From: Alkalicoccobacillus porphyridii
GTDB taxonomy: Bacteria > Bacillota > Bacilli > Bacillales > Bacillaceae_D
DNA: 64,000 nucleotides
Direction: 5' to 3'
Assembly (NCBI RefSeq): GCF_007293315.1
Contig: NZ_VLXZ01000012.1
Location: 59,625-123,624, forward strand
The translations under genes and the position numbers were made by a program. A model generated the notes under the pieces. It searched no databases. It worked only from the letters and a program-made list of their open reading frames with translations, and was not told the origin of the DNA. Each line of letters starts with the position of its first letter. The first letter of the stretch is position 1. Below are positions 7,290 to 14,750 of this stretch, piece after piece.

Positions 7290-8357
7290 ATGACGGTACA
7301 ACCCAAAACCTACTATCATGCAATTGATACATTCCGGCTTCTCTGTGCCATTGCTGTTGTCATCGTACACATCACTTCACAAATTCCAAGCAATGACATG
7401 GCTACATGGGGAAATTATTATATTTATCGATATGTGTTAGATATAGGGAGTCCCTTCTTCTTTATGACAGCTGGCTTTATCATTTATCAAAAAACTGCAG
7501 ACTTAGGAGCAAGCTATCTTCTGTCTTATGTCAAAAAGATATTTAGCTATTATATTATTTTCACCTTATTTTATATGGGTGCTCGGTTACTTATTGAGGT
7601 TGGGGTTGCTTCGATTAACAATGAATCCATGCGAACAGCTTTTTTGTCTCAGATAAATAAATGGAGTAGCCTTGGCTTATTAAACGGCTCTATTGGATCC
7701 TTTCAGTTATATTTTCTTGTTATTCTTATCTACTCAGCTTTGTTTATTTATCTCCTTTTAAGATTTAAATGCAACACGGCAACAATTTTTGGTCTATCTC
7801 TTGCCATATATTTAGCACAAAGTGCAGGGTTGCTTACTACCTTTAATTTCTTTGAATATAAGAGCTTAGCCTTTGGGTTACTATTTGTTTCTCTCGGCTA
7901 TAGTTTAAGCTCCATCAAAAACAACATCAGATTTAGAGCTCCACTTTTTTATGTCATTCTCTTTGGAATTGGCTATGTGTTGAACTTCTATTATCAAATT
8001 GGATTAGCTTGGTTACTGTTGCCGCTGTTTGCCTTTTCACTCGGAGCATTCTGCATACAGCACCCCAACTTGGGCAAAGGGTCCATCATAACACGTCTAT
8101 CCAGTTACTCACTTGCCATCTATACACTGCACATCTTTGTTGAATTACTCATTTTAAAAACTGTTCGAGTACTCGGTTGGCAGGAATTCTACACTCAACC
8201 TATTTATTATGTCATCACAATCATTTTATGTGTCGCTGTTCCAATGGTCATTTTTAAACCGATCTATCAAGGCGCATTATGGATAAAGAGAAAGCTCTTG
8301 TATACAAGTCAGAAGCCAGTTGCAACCATCAACCATTCAAAACAAAAGCTCGGTTAA
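7290..8357 (+). CDS. Membrane acyltransferase (acyltransferase 3 family)
   Basis: 355 residues with about ten hydrophobic segments and the family start pattern: YYHAIDTFRLLCAIAVVIVH, where the Arg and the His (~26) are the conserved catalytic-site residues, then FFFMTAGFIIY around 60. These enzymes transfer acetyl or other acyl groups to cell-surface sugars or polymers. The start is ATG 7290, with AGAGGG six bases upstream (a GTG at 7281 overlaps that site). Single gene, ended by the hairpin at 8368. The substrate is not evident from its neighbours. Confidence 0.85.
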   Translation: MTVQPKTYYHAIDTFRLLCAIAVVIVHITSQIPSNDMATWGNYYIYRYVLDIGSPFFFMTAGFIIYQKTADLGASYLLSYVKKIFSYYIIFTLFYMGARLLIEVGVASINNESMRTAFLSQINKWSSLGLLNGSIGSFQLYFLVILIYSALFIYLLLRFKCNTATIFGLSLAIYLAQSAGLLTTFNFFEYKSLAFGLLFVSLGYSLSSIKNNIRFRAPLFYVILFGIGYVLNFYYQIGLAWLLLPLFAFSLGAFCIQHPNLGKGSIITRLSSYSLAIYTLHIFVELLILKTVRVLGWQEFYTQPIYYVITIILCVAVPMVIFKPIYQGALWIKRKLLYTSQKPVATINHSKQKLG

Positions 8358-8367
8358 ACTTCTATTG

Positions 8368-8403
8368 AACAAGGAACTGGAGTCATTGCTCCTCTTCCTT
8401 GTT
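8368..8403 (+). terminator. Rho-independent terminator of the acyltransferase gene
   Basis: AACAAGGAA pairs with TTCCTTGTT, with an inner GGAG/CTCC pairing, followed by seven T. Confidence 0.85.
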
Positions 8404-8446
8404 TTTTTGTTATACTATATCAAAAGTAAGGAGCTGGTAAATATGT

Positions 8447-9298
8447 GTGGGATTAAACGGTCATTTTACTAAAAGAGATCTGGAACTACCTAAGCACCGT
8501 AAAATCATAATGAATGCAATTGAATTGGACTTAAAGAATGACAAAAACATTCTAGGCATTTTTTATGGTGGTTCCATCGGCAATAGAAATTCAGACCTAT
8601 ACTCAGATATTGATCTTAGGATTGTCGTGAAGGATGAATTCTTTGAGGAGTACAGATTAAACAAAAAACAGCGCGCGAAAAATTGGGGCAACGTCTTATT
8701 TTTCGAAGATTTCCCTTGGGCAACATACAGCGTGGTGCATTATGATACGTTCATGAAAGTAGATAGTTTTTATTATAGGTGCGAGGACCTGCAACCTTCA
8801 GTCTGGTTAAACAATATAAAAATTATTTATGATAACGATAGCTTTCTAAAACGTCTATTGGAAAAATCTACGGAGCTATCCTATATACCATCACTTCAAG
8901 AAGTAGAAATTTGGAGAACAAAGGTTTTTGCTTATCTTCATGAAATATATCGCAGGATTATGAGAAACGAACTGTATTATGCTCTTCGTTGTCTTGATGA
9001 TTTGAGACTTTCACTGGTCACAGCGTGGCATATGGAATTAGGCTATCCTCCAAACTCATTTGGCGATTGGACAAAAGTTGAGGGCGAAAGAAGTCATTTA
9101 TATGATTGGCAGTTAAAACTTCTAGAAGAATGGTACAGCAACAGAGAACCTGATAACATTCTAAAAGCAATGAATAGCATGATTCCAGAGTTTATAAGGC
9201 TTCATCAAATTTTATGCGATAAGGTAAAACTTGATGTTGATTCTGAATGGATCGAAAGAATATTAAAGAAAGTACCTATCAGCAAAGATTTCATGTAG
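8447..9298 (+). CDS. Nucleotidyltransferase of the aminoglycoside adenylyltransferase type
   Basis: 283 residues. The nucleotidyltransferase signature is clear near residues 41-57: GGSIGNRNS then DLYSDIDL, giving the G-S and the D-x-D metal ligands. The C-terminal ~130 residues are helical, with WRTKVFAYLHEIYRR and ALRCLDDLRLSL, as in AadE/ANT(6)-like proteins. It may modify an antibiotic or another small molecule; resistance is inference. The start is uncertain. AAGGAG at 8428 is well spaced for an ATG at 8443, but that ATG is out of frame and stops after nine codons; the in-frame GTG at 8447 is 13 bases away. Confidence 0.8.
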   Translation: MGLNGHFTKRDLELPKHRKIIMNAIELDLKNDKNILGIFYGGSIGNRNSDLYSDIDLRIVVKDEFFEEYRLNKKQRAKNWGNVLFFEDFPWATYSVVHYDTFMKVDSFYYRCEDLQPSVWLNNIKIIYDNDSFLKRLLEKSTELSYIPSLQEVEIWRTKVFAYLHEIYRRIMRNELYYALRCLDDLRLSLVTAWHMELGYPPNSFGDWTKVEGERSHLYDWQLKLLEEWYSNREPDNILKAMNSMIPEFIRLHQILCDKVKLDVDSEWIERILKKVPISKDFM

Positions 9299-9301
9299 AT
9301 T

Positions 9302-9333
9302 CCAAGCAATGGGGTTAATCATCCATTGCTTGG
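9302..9333. terminator. Hairpin between convergent genes
   Basis: CCAAGCAATGG (9302-9312) pairs perfectly with CCATTGCTTGG (9323-9333). It lies just after the nucleotidyltransferase stop and overlaps the last codons of the gene on the other strand. There is no good T run. Confidence 0.5.
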
Positions 9334-9727
9334 ACCTGTTTATGATCATCTATTACTTTACGTAATAACTCTTTAATTGTACCAATGATGATCTCCACCT
9401 CTACAAGCTGATAAAAGGTACTTGTTGTCTCTAAATTATTTACTTCATCAGTAGGAGAATAAAGATAAACTTTTTTCCCTTGCACGAGTGCTATGCCTAA
9501 TTCAACATGACTGCCTTTGCCTGCGGGTAAAAGAACGATGACAAAATCGGCTTCCATTACTGCTGTTTTTTCTTTTTGTCCGAGTACCCCCAGCTCCGCA
9601 AGCGACGTCACACTTCAATCACGGTCCAATCAAATGTTTGGTTAAAACCTAATTGCTTTAACTGGCTGCTGACACCTTTCACTTGTTCTGCATTTTTGCG
9701 AGCTGATGCTATGTAAAAAGATTTCAT
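9315..9727 (-). pseudogene. Frameshifted nucleoside 2-deoxyribosyltransferase-like gene
   Basis: Two overlapping frames together make one familiar protein. The first starts at ATG 9727 (AGGTGA upstream), reads MKSFYIASARKN... to FDWTVIEV and stops at TGA 9608-9610. The second, in the -1 frame from 9611, reads LAELGVLGQKEK, MEADFVIVLLPAGKGSHVELGIAL and KKVYLYSP, the active-site half of the family. Related Bacillus proteins run from the YIAS start straight into GQKEKAAVMESDF in one frame. A single lost base near 9605-9615 explains it. The GTGA overlap could mimic coupling, but each half alone lacks a full fold. Confidence 0.8.
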
Positions 9728-9864
9728 TTTTTCACCTGCCTGATATATATATAGTCTCACTCATTATAAAAGAAACTACATATTATAGCATCCAAATTAC
9801 TACTTTGGGAAAATCCAAGTCATTTTCTCATTCGGGGAGATACCTAACGCTTTATAATCAATTC

Positions 9865-9893
9865 TTGACCACTTTTAAAAAAAGATATATAAT
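9865..9893 (+). promoter_or_regulatory. Sigma-A promoter of tRNA-Val
   Basis: TTGACC at 9865-9870, 17-base spacer, perfect TATAAT at 9888-9893, starting transcription ~20 bases before the tRNA. Confidence 0.85.
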
Positions 9894-9921
9894 TATGATT
9901 GTCTTCATAGCTACATAAGAG

Positions 9922-9994
9922 GATCCGTTAGCTCAGCTGGGAGAGCGCCACCTTGACAGGGTGGAGGTCATTGGTTCGATCCCAATACGGGTCA
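9922..9994 (+). tRNA. tRNA-Val (GAC)
   Basis: Acceptor GATCCGT pairs with ACGGGTC (one T-G wobble). D-arm GCTC..GAGC, anticodon stem CCACC/GGTGG with loop TTGACAG (GAC), T-arm ATTGG-TTCGATC-CCAAT, discriminator A. CCA is not encoded. It has its own promoter and terminator, so it is a single-gene transcript. Confidence 0.95.
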
Positions 9995-10000
9995 TACCTG

Positions 10001-10032
10001 CCAAACCTTTAGTGATAAGGGTTTGGTTTTTT
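10001..10032 (+). terminator. Terminator of tRNA-Val
   Basis: CCAAACC pairs with GGGTTTGG, followed by six T. Confidence 0.9.
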
Positions 10033-10220
10033 CTTTCTCCTATAATGAATTGAGATACTGAGATAGAGGTATCTATTTTTTATAACGCATGCCTTTTGGC
10101 TCACCTGATTCCCACTGCTTAAGATGCATCTTGCGAGAATAGCTATGATTATCATTCATTCTGTGAGACAATTTTACTAAGTAACAAAAATACGTTATCT
10201 TAGACTAGGTAGGCGATATT

Positions 10221-10415
10221 ATGTACCATATTATTCGCTCGATTAATGGAAACGAAGAAGCGCTAAGAGATTCTAATAGTCCTACTATAAAAGTCTTTGA
10301 AACACTTCTAGATGCCGAATTAATGGCTAGTAAGTTAAACAGGAATAGTTTAGCTAACCACACATGGACCGTTCAACTCGTAGAAGAACCAGAGAATGAT
10401 GCAACAACCAGTTAA
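10221..10415 (+). CDS. Small protein of unknown function
   Basis: 64 residues, soluble and acidic at the end. The pattern YHIIRSINGNEE...PTIKVF..LLDAELMASKLN...WTVQLVEE suggests a compact alpha/beta domain. I do not recognise it. The ribosome site (TAGGTAGG) is weak. The terminator directly after it and a codon pattern without breaks support a real gene. Confidence 0.6.
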   Translation: MYHIIRSINGNEEALRDSNSPTIKVFETLLDAELMASKLNRNSLANHTWTVQLVEEPENDATTS

Positions 10416-10434
10416 TTAGCTGGTTGTTTTTTAT
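10402..10434 (+). terminator. Terminator of the small gene
   Basis: CAACCAG, TTAATTAG loop region, CTGGTTG, then six T; the stem overlaps the last codons. Confidence 0.8.
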
Positions 10435-10509
10435 TTGTCTTGTCATGACAGTATTTGTGATCCTTTGGATCTTTTTCTGAGGTATTTTGTGTTTCACGCG
10501 AGGTATGGG

Positions 10510-10578
10510 CCTTCTTTCCGATGTATTTCCTGCTCCTTCCATTGTATCCTCCTTCTTTCCGATGTATTTCCTGCTCCT
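10510..10578 (-). repeat. Tandem 28-base direct repeat (41-base period) over a strong RBS and ATG
   Basis: The 28-base sequence beginning CCTTCTTTCCGATG occurs at 10510-10537 and 10551-10578. On the minus strand the stretch between the copies holds GGAGG, five bases, then ATG (10542-10540). The period of 41 is not a multiple of three, so a small gene reading through it would change frame. A hydrophilic frame (TSRETQNTSEKDPKDHK) continues on the minus strand to a stop at 10412. Confidence 0.75.
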
Positions 10579-10616
10579 GTCGATGCATCAAACTTTTTAT
10601 CATAATTGCACAAAAA

Positions 10617-10664
10617 AACTTGCCGACAACACTCATGCTATGAGTCCTTGTCGACAAGTTTTGT
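10617..10664 (-). terminator. Terminator of the subtilisin gene
   Basis: On the minus strand AACTTGTCGACAA pairs with TTGTCGGCAAGTT (one mismatch), with an inner ACTCAT/ATGAGT stem, followed by seven T. It lies ~30 bases after the protease stop. Confidence 0.85.
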
Positions 10665-10692
10665 TATATTTTCTTTTTAATTATTCGTTCTT

Positions 10693-11838
10693 TTATCGTG
10701 TAGCTGCATCTGCATTCACAAGGCCACTACCAAACTGATTTGTGTTTCCAAGATTCGTAGCAGTATTTTTCAAATGATTACGAATCTGAGTGTTACTCCA
10801 TGATGGATATCTTTGTTTCACTAGAGCAGCAGCACCAGCAACGTGTGGAGATGCCATTGATGTTCCATTCATACTTACATAGCGGTTACCAGGATATGTA
10901 CTTTGCACCCCTACTCCAGGAGCTACAATATCAAGTCCTGCTCCATATTGTGAAAAGTTAGCGCGCCTATTGTTTTGATCTGTTGCTCCAACGGCCATTG
11001 CATTTGCATAACGTGCAGGGTAGCCCACGTTTCCAGATCCATTATTTCCTGAAGCTGCCACAACAAGTACACCTCGGCTAGTGGCAAAGTTAACAGCTTG
11101 TTCAAGAGTTGAGCTTGGCGCGTCACTTCCTAGGCTTAAGTTTGCAATATCCATATTATTTGTAGCAGCCCACTCTAAACCTTGAGCAATACCGCTTACA
11201 CTTCCGCGACCATTGGCTCCTAGTACCTTTACTCCATAAATTTGAGCATTAGGTGCAACACCTACAACACCAATGCTGTTATTAAGTGCAGCAATCGTTC
11301 CAGCTACGTGTGTCCCGTGCCCATTTCCATCGGCTATGGTTGGTTCACCAGGAACAAAGCTTACACCACCAGAAATGCTTAAATCACTATGGGAGGAAAT
11401 GCCTGAATCAAGCACCGCTACTCGCACCCCGCTACCATTAATGCCACGATTAATAACTGCAGGAGCTTGTACTCTTTGAATGCCCCAAGGAACAGTCTGT
11501 TGAATAGATACTTCAAAGTCTTCCTCAATATAGGCAATGCCTTCTTCTTGACTAAGTGCTTCTACATCCTCAGGATCAATCTCTACTGATAAGACTGGAA
11601 TATAATCATAATCATAAATAATATCAACATCAATCGTCTCATCATCACGCTGAGTTTCATCTGTAGTGAAAACGCCTACCTGTTCAACCTCGTTTGCAAA
11701 GGCTTCAAGCTCAGCTTCTTTTTCAAAACCGATTAGATATTTTACTTTTTCTTCTGCTGCAGATGCCTCGGTTGTTACTGTTAATAGGGCGGTTACACAA
11801 ACCAATCCTGCAACTAACTTTCCTACTTTTCTATTCAT
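10693..11838 (-). CDS. Secreted high-alkaline subtilisin (serine protease, S8)
   Basis: 381-residue prepro-enzyme. Signal peptide ~1-28 (ends ASA-AE); inhibitor I9 propeptide ~30-112 containing YDYDYIPVLSVEID; mature part from about Gln113 (QTVPWG), 269 residues as in Savinase-type enzymes. Catalytic triad: Asp144 (LDSG), His174 (GHGTH), Ser327 (GTSMAS); oxyanion Asn265 (SGN). The mature sequence closely matches high-alkaline subtilisins of alkaliphilic Bacillus, for example GHGTHVAGTIAALNNSIGV. It is secreted and digests external protein. AAGGAGG lies 7 bases before the ATG; the leader has a small hairpin and the gene a strong terminator. Confidence 0.95.
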   Translation of the reverse strand: MNRKVGKLVAGLVCVTALLTVTTEASAAEEKVKYLIGFEKEAELEAFANEVEQVGVFTTDETQRDDETIDVDIIYDYDYIPVLSVEIDPEDVEALSQEEGIAYIEEDFEVSIQQTVPWGIQRVQAPAVINRGINGSGVRVAVLDSGISSHSDLSISGGVSFVPGEPTIADGNGHGTHVAGTIAALNNSIGVVGVAPNAQIYGVKVLGANGRGSVSGIAQGLEWAATNNMDIANLSLGSDAPSSTLEQAVNFATSRGVLVVAASGNNGSGNVGYPARYANAMAVGATDQNNRRANFSQYGAGLDIVAPGVGVQSTYPGNRYVSMNGTSMASPHVAGAAALVKQRYPSWSNTQIRNHLKNTATNLGNTNQFGSGLVNADAATR

Positions 11839-11858
11839 TAGGTCGCCTCCTTGTATTG

Positions 11859-11876
11859 ATCCAGCTCTGACTGGAT
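11859..11876 (-). other. Leader hairpin of the subtilisin mRNA
   Basis: ATCCAG, six-base loop, CTGGAT, just upstream of the ribosome site. A 5' stem-loop is known to stabilise the aprE mRNA of B. subtilis; the same role here is inference. Confidence 0.4.
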
Positions 11877-12074
11877 AGTTACAAGATTAGCATGAATTGA
11901 TTCGTTTGATTATTGGGAAATCGACAGCATTTACTAAATTACTAGTCTAAACCTTCTACACAAAAGGTGTGCTATGCTGAATTTATTTTTGAAATTTACA
12001 AATAAATCATCGTATAGACCTACTTTTTATGACAAAAAACAGCAAGCCTTAAAAGACTCACTGTTTCATTATGA

Positions 12075-13061
12075 TTATTGTGGAACAGATGAAGACTGCT
12101 GCAGTCCTAAGTGTGTTTGCAGTTTGTTTTTAATATTTGCTAATGATGTGTCATCAACACGCACATAGCTAATACCGTTAGTGCCTCTGAATGGTACTCC
12201 TTCGAGCTGAATCTGTTCAATGTCACTAACTGATCCCGCATAACCATGAAGAGCCACAATGTTTCCAAACGTTAAATCTGTTCTTAAAGTATTTCCTAAG
12301 CTATCAAATACTCTGCCGAAGTTATCAATACTTGAGAATGAAGCTGCTTTATCAATTATTGCTGCCATCACTTGTGCTTGACGTTGTCCACGGCCAAAAT
12401 CTCCACCGCTATTAGCACTTTTACGTTCTCTGGCATAAGCCAATGCATGCTCTCCGTCTAAGTGACTTGGACCTTCAGTAAAGTTTAGTGTTTTCCCACC
12501 TTCTGTGAAATCAAACGTGTATTTCACATCAACATCAACACCATCTAACGCATCTACAATATCTTTAAAACCTTCGAACTTAACGGTTGCATAATAATCA
12601 ATCGGAATCTCGAGTAGGTTTTCTATAGTGTCAACGGTCATATCAATACCACCTATTGCATTCGCGTGGTTAATCTTATCTTCCGTTCCATTTCCTACTA
12701 TTTCAACATACGAATCACGAGGAATGCTTGTTAAAATAATTGATCTCTCAGATCGATTAAAGGTTGCAACCAAAATCGCATCTGTTCTTGCGTGATCCTC
12801 TCCAGGTCGTGCGTCATCTCCAAGCAATAATACGGAGAAATTATGCTTTCCAACATCAACCGCTTCAGTCCGAAGCTCTGATTTCTCACCACGATCCAAC
12901 CCTGAATATACTTCTTCTTCTGCACTCTTAGCTTTTAAATAAAGATATCCCACACCAGCAACCACTGTAAAAAGAACCAATGTTGTTAAGACAAGCAGAA
13001 TCTTCAGAACACGTTTTGTATTACGTTTTCCACGCCTTTGCTTTCGTGAACTAACAGCCAT
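12075..13061 (-). CDS. LytR-CpsA-Psr (LCP) family cell-wall ligase
   Basis: 328 residues. Basic N-terminus (KQRRGKRNTKR), one membrane helix ~19-42, then an extracellular LCP domain: LLLGDDARPGEDHARTDA (~80), IPRDSYVEI (~112), INHANAIGG (~128), HLDGEHALAYARERK (~200) with the conserved Arg residues that hold the polyprenyl pyrophosphate. LCP enzymes join teichoic acid or other polymers to peptidoglycan. AGTGAGG lies before the ATG. It is a single gene between the protease and the cupin remnant; which polymer it attaches cannot be told. Confidence 0.93.
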   Translation of the reverse strand: MAVSSRKQRRGKRNTKRVLKILLVLTTLVLFTVVAGVGYLYLKAKSAEEEVYSGLDRGEKSELRTEAVDVGKHNFSVLLLGDDARPGEDHARTDAILVATFNRSERSIILTSIPRDSYVEIVGNGTEDKINHANAIGGIDMTVDTIENLLEIPIDYYATVKFEGFKDIVDALDGVDVDVKYTFDFTEGGKTLNFTEGPSHLDGEHALAYARERKSANSGGDFGRGQRQAQVMAAIIDKAASFSSIDNFGRVFDSLGNTLRTDLTFGNIVALHGYAGSVSDIEQIQLEGVPFRGTNGISYVRVDDTSLANIKNKLQTHLGLQQSSSVPQ

Positions 13062-13191
13062 ACGTAAACCTCACTTTTTATTTACCTTATACATAGTAAT
13101 CGTCATTTTTTAGGTAGTAGTTTAATCATATTGACAAATCATACATCAGAACGTCTTAAACGTAAAGATAATATCACAAATCTACATAAAT

Positions 13192-13487
13192 CTACAACAA
13201 TTCTTTTTTTATCAAATCGTAAGGCTGTAAAGAATCAGACTCAATAATAATCGCAGTCATCCCTTTAACAGAAGAAGTCTCATGCTGTTCACCTCTATCC
13301 CAAAACACAGCATCACCCTCTGTAATAATTAAAGATTCCGAATCATTTGAAACAGTTCCTTCTCCAGACATCACAACTAAAAGCTGCGGGACTATTGCTT
13401 CATGGCCTCCCAATAATCCATTCTCTTCTAATGATATATACCCAATCCTTGTTTCGGTCATGGTTCGACATATCTTTGTCATAATTG
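13192..13487 (-). pseudogene. Cupin-domain gene with 5' end replaced by repeat
   Basis: The frame encodes most of a single-domain cupin: IGYISLEENGLLGGHEAIVPQ, LLVVMSGEGTV, EGDAVFWDRGEQHETSS, ending LIKKELL. The His/Glu pattern of cupin motif 1 (G-x-H) and motif 2 (EQHE) is present. Upstream the frame continues only ~10 credible residues (NSIMTKICRT) before entering a family-A repeat at 13488. Related proteins have 20-30 more residues there. Translation could start at in-frame ATGs 13482 or 13461, but no ribosome site stands out, so the gene is probably inactive or N-terminally shortened. Confidence 0.7.
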
Positions 13488-13655
13488 AGTTCACTGAAAA
13501 AGTCATGTAAGAATGAGCCGAAATGGAGCCGCTACAGGAGAACCCTCCGCTTTCCGCGGGAACGGCCTCAGCCCTAGAAGTGGAAAACCACCACTTCAAT
13601 GTCTTCAGACTCGTTCTGTTCCGCAGGAGTCTACGGGTTCTCCTTTCGCTAATGT
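13488..13655 (+). repeat. Interspersed repeat family A, copy 1
   Basis: Begins TTCACTGAAAAAGTCATG, contains GCTACAGGAGAA, CGCTTTCC.CGGGAACGGCC, a GAAGTGG/CCACTTC hairpin, TCTTCAGACTCGTTCTGTTCCG.AGGAGTCTACG and TTCTCCTT.CGCT. Shared with 28455, 28711, 53797 and 63802; all copies have the same orientation. Confidence 0.9.
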
Positions 13656-13919
13656 TCTGACTTAAATAATTGAAGAGCGTTCACAATCTTGGAAAGACCG
13701 TTTTTCAGTGATCTCGTCATCATTGCGCTTGAACCATATTGTTATATAAACATACCGTTCTCAGCACTCAATTTAAATAACTCCACAGGTAGACACTCCT
13801 CATATTCATCAAAGTAATCATATCAAAGTATCAGCTGTACAGATATGAAGTATGTAAGAAAAGCTACAGAGCTCAATCAAAAAGCACAGAGAAAATTTAC
13901 TCTGTGCTTATAATAATCC
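13656..13919. other. Gap downstream of fdhD with hairpin
   Basis: No gene seen. AAGCACAGAG (13882-13891) pairs with CTCTGTGCTT (13900-13909) just after the fdhD stop and probably ends the formate dehydrogenase transcript, although the following T run is broken. Confidence 0.55.
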
Positions 13920-14714
13920 TTATTTAATTCGTTCAGGGTACGTGTACACGTTAAACGAATTTCCTCGTATAAACCCTACTGTTGTAATACCTAGTTCCTC
14001 TGCTAATTCCAAAGCGCGCTCTGTTGGAGCTGATTTTGAGAGGACTAGCTCACAGCCGATTTTTGCTGTTTTTAACAATATTTCAGAGGAAATTCTACCA
14101 CTAAACACCACAAACGTGCCATCCAAGGATATTTGGTTTCGCAGACAATATCCATAGATCTTGTCTAAAGCATTATGACGTCCTATATCCATCCTGCTTA
14201 ATATAATTCCTTGGTCATTACATAATGCAGCGTTATGAACTCCCCCCGTTTCCTTGAATGTCTCAGCAGATTCTTGCAGACTCTGCATAGATTTCAAACA
14301 AACTTCCGGGCTTATTTGAACAGACCTTCTTGTTTTCATGGATTTTGCCGTCAAGGCATCGTGCGCAAACACAAACCCTTGACGACTGCCTCCACAGCAT
14401 GAACTAAGATAACGTTTGTTCTGAAGCTGATCATATAATGCGTTGAGATGGGTTAGTTCAAGGTGTATAAATCCCTTCTTTTCATCTAACCTTATTCTCT
14501 TTACATCTGAATACTTTTTCAGTAAACCTTCCGAGGCAAGATAGCCAATGGCCAAATCTTCTAAGTGGTCTGGAGAACAGACCATCGTTACCAGCTCTTC
14601 TCCATTCACCTTTAAGGTCAGAGGGTATTCTGTAGCAACGATATCTTCAACCTCTTGAAAACCACTTTCTTTATACGTACGAATTGATCGTTTAGTGACA
14701 GCTTTATTTTCCAT
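13920..14714 (-). CDS. fdhD: Formate dehydrogenase sulfurtransferase FdhD
   Basis: 264 residues. FdhD passes sulfur from a cysteine desulfurase to the molybdenum cofactor, a step needed for formate dehydrogenase activity. Landmarks: substrate-side LKVNGEELVTMVCSPDHLEDLAIGYL (~40), the Cys pair in SSCCGGSRQGF (~105), DIGRHNALDKIYG (~177), FSGRISSEI (~203) and SKSAPTERALELAE (~228). The CCG form is that of Bacillus homologues. GAGGAG precedes the ATG. It is last in the run fdhF-DUF1641-transporter-fdhD, which fits its role as maturation factor for the dehydrogenase upstream. Confidence 0.95.
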   Translation of the reverse strand: MENKAVTKRSIRTYKESGFQEVEDIVATEYPLTLKVNGEELVTMVCSPDHLEDLAIGYLASEGLLKKYSDVKRIRLDEKKGFIHLELTHLNALYDQLQNKRYLSSCCGGSRQGFVFAHDALTAKSMKTRRSVQISPEVCLKSMQSLQESAETFKETGGVHNAALCNDQGIILSRMDIGRHNALDKIYGYCLRNQISLDGTFVVFSGRISSEILLKTAKIGCELVLSKSAPTERALELAEELGITTVGFIRGNSFNVYTYPERIK

Positions 14715-14750
14715 ACTACATTCAAGCTCCTCTAAATAAAGCTAATGGAG

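Noticed and set aside
8447..9298. Confirmed aminoglycoside resistance gene
   Set aside because: Only the general nucleotidyltransferase motif is visible; drug specificity cannot be claimed from it.
10510..10578. Direct repeats as a possible CRISPR array
   Set aside because: Only two copies with a 13-base spacer, and no cas genes in the window; tandem duplication explains it better.
13488..13599. N-terminal extension of the cupin protein
   Set aside because: These residues are translated repeat DNA, not part of the cupin fold.
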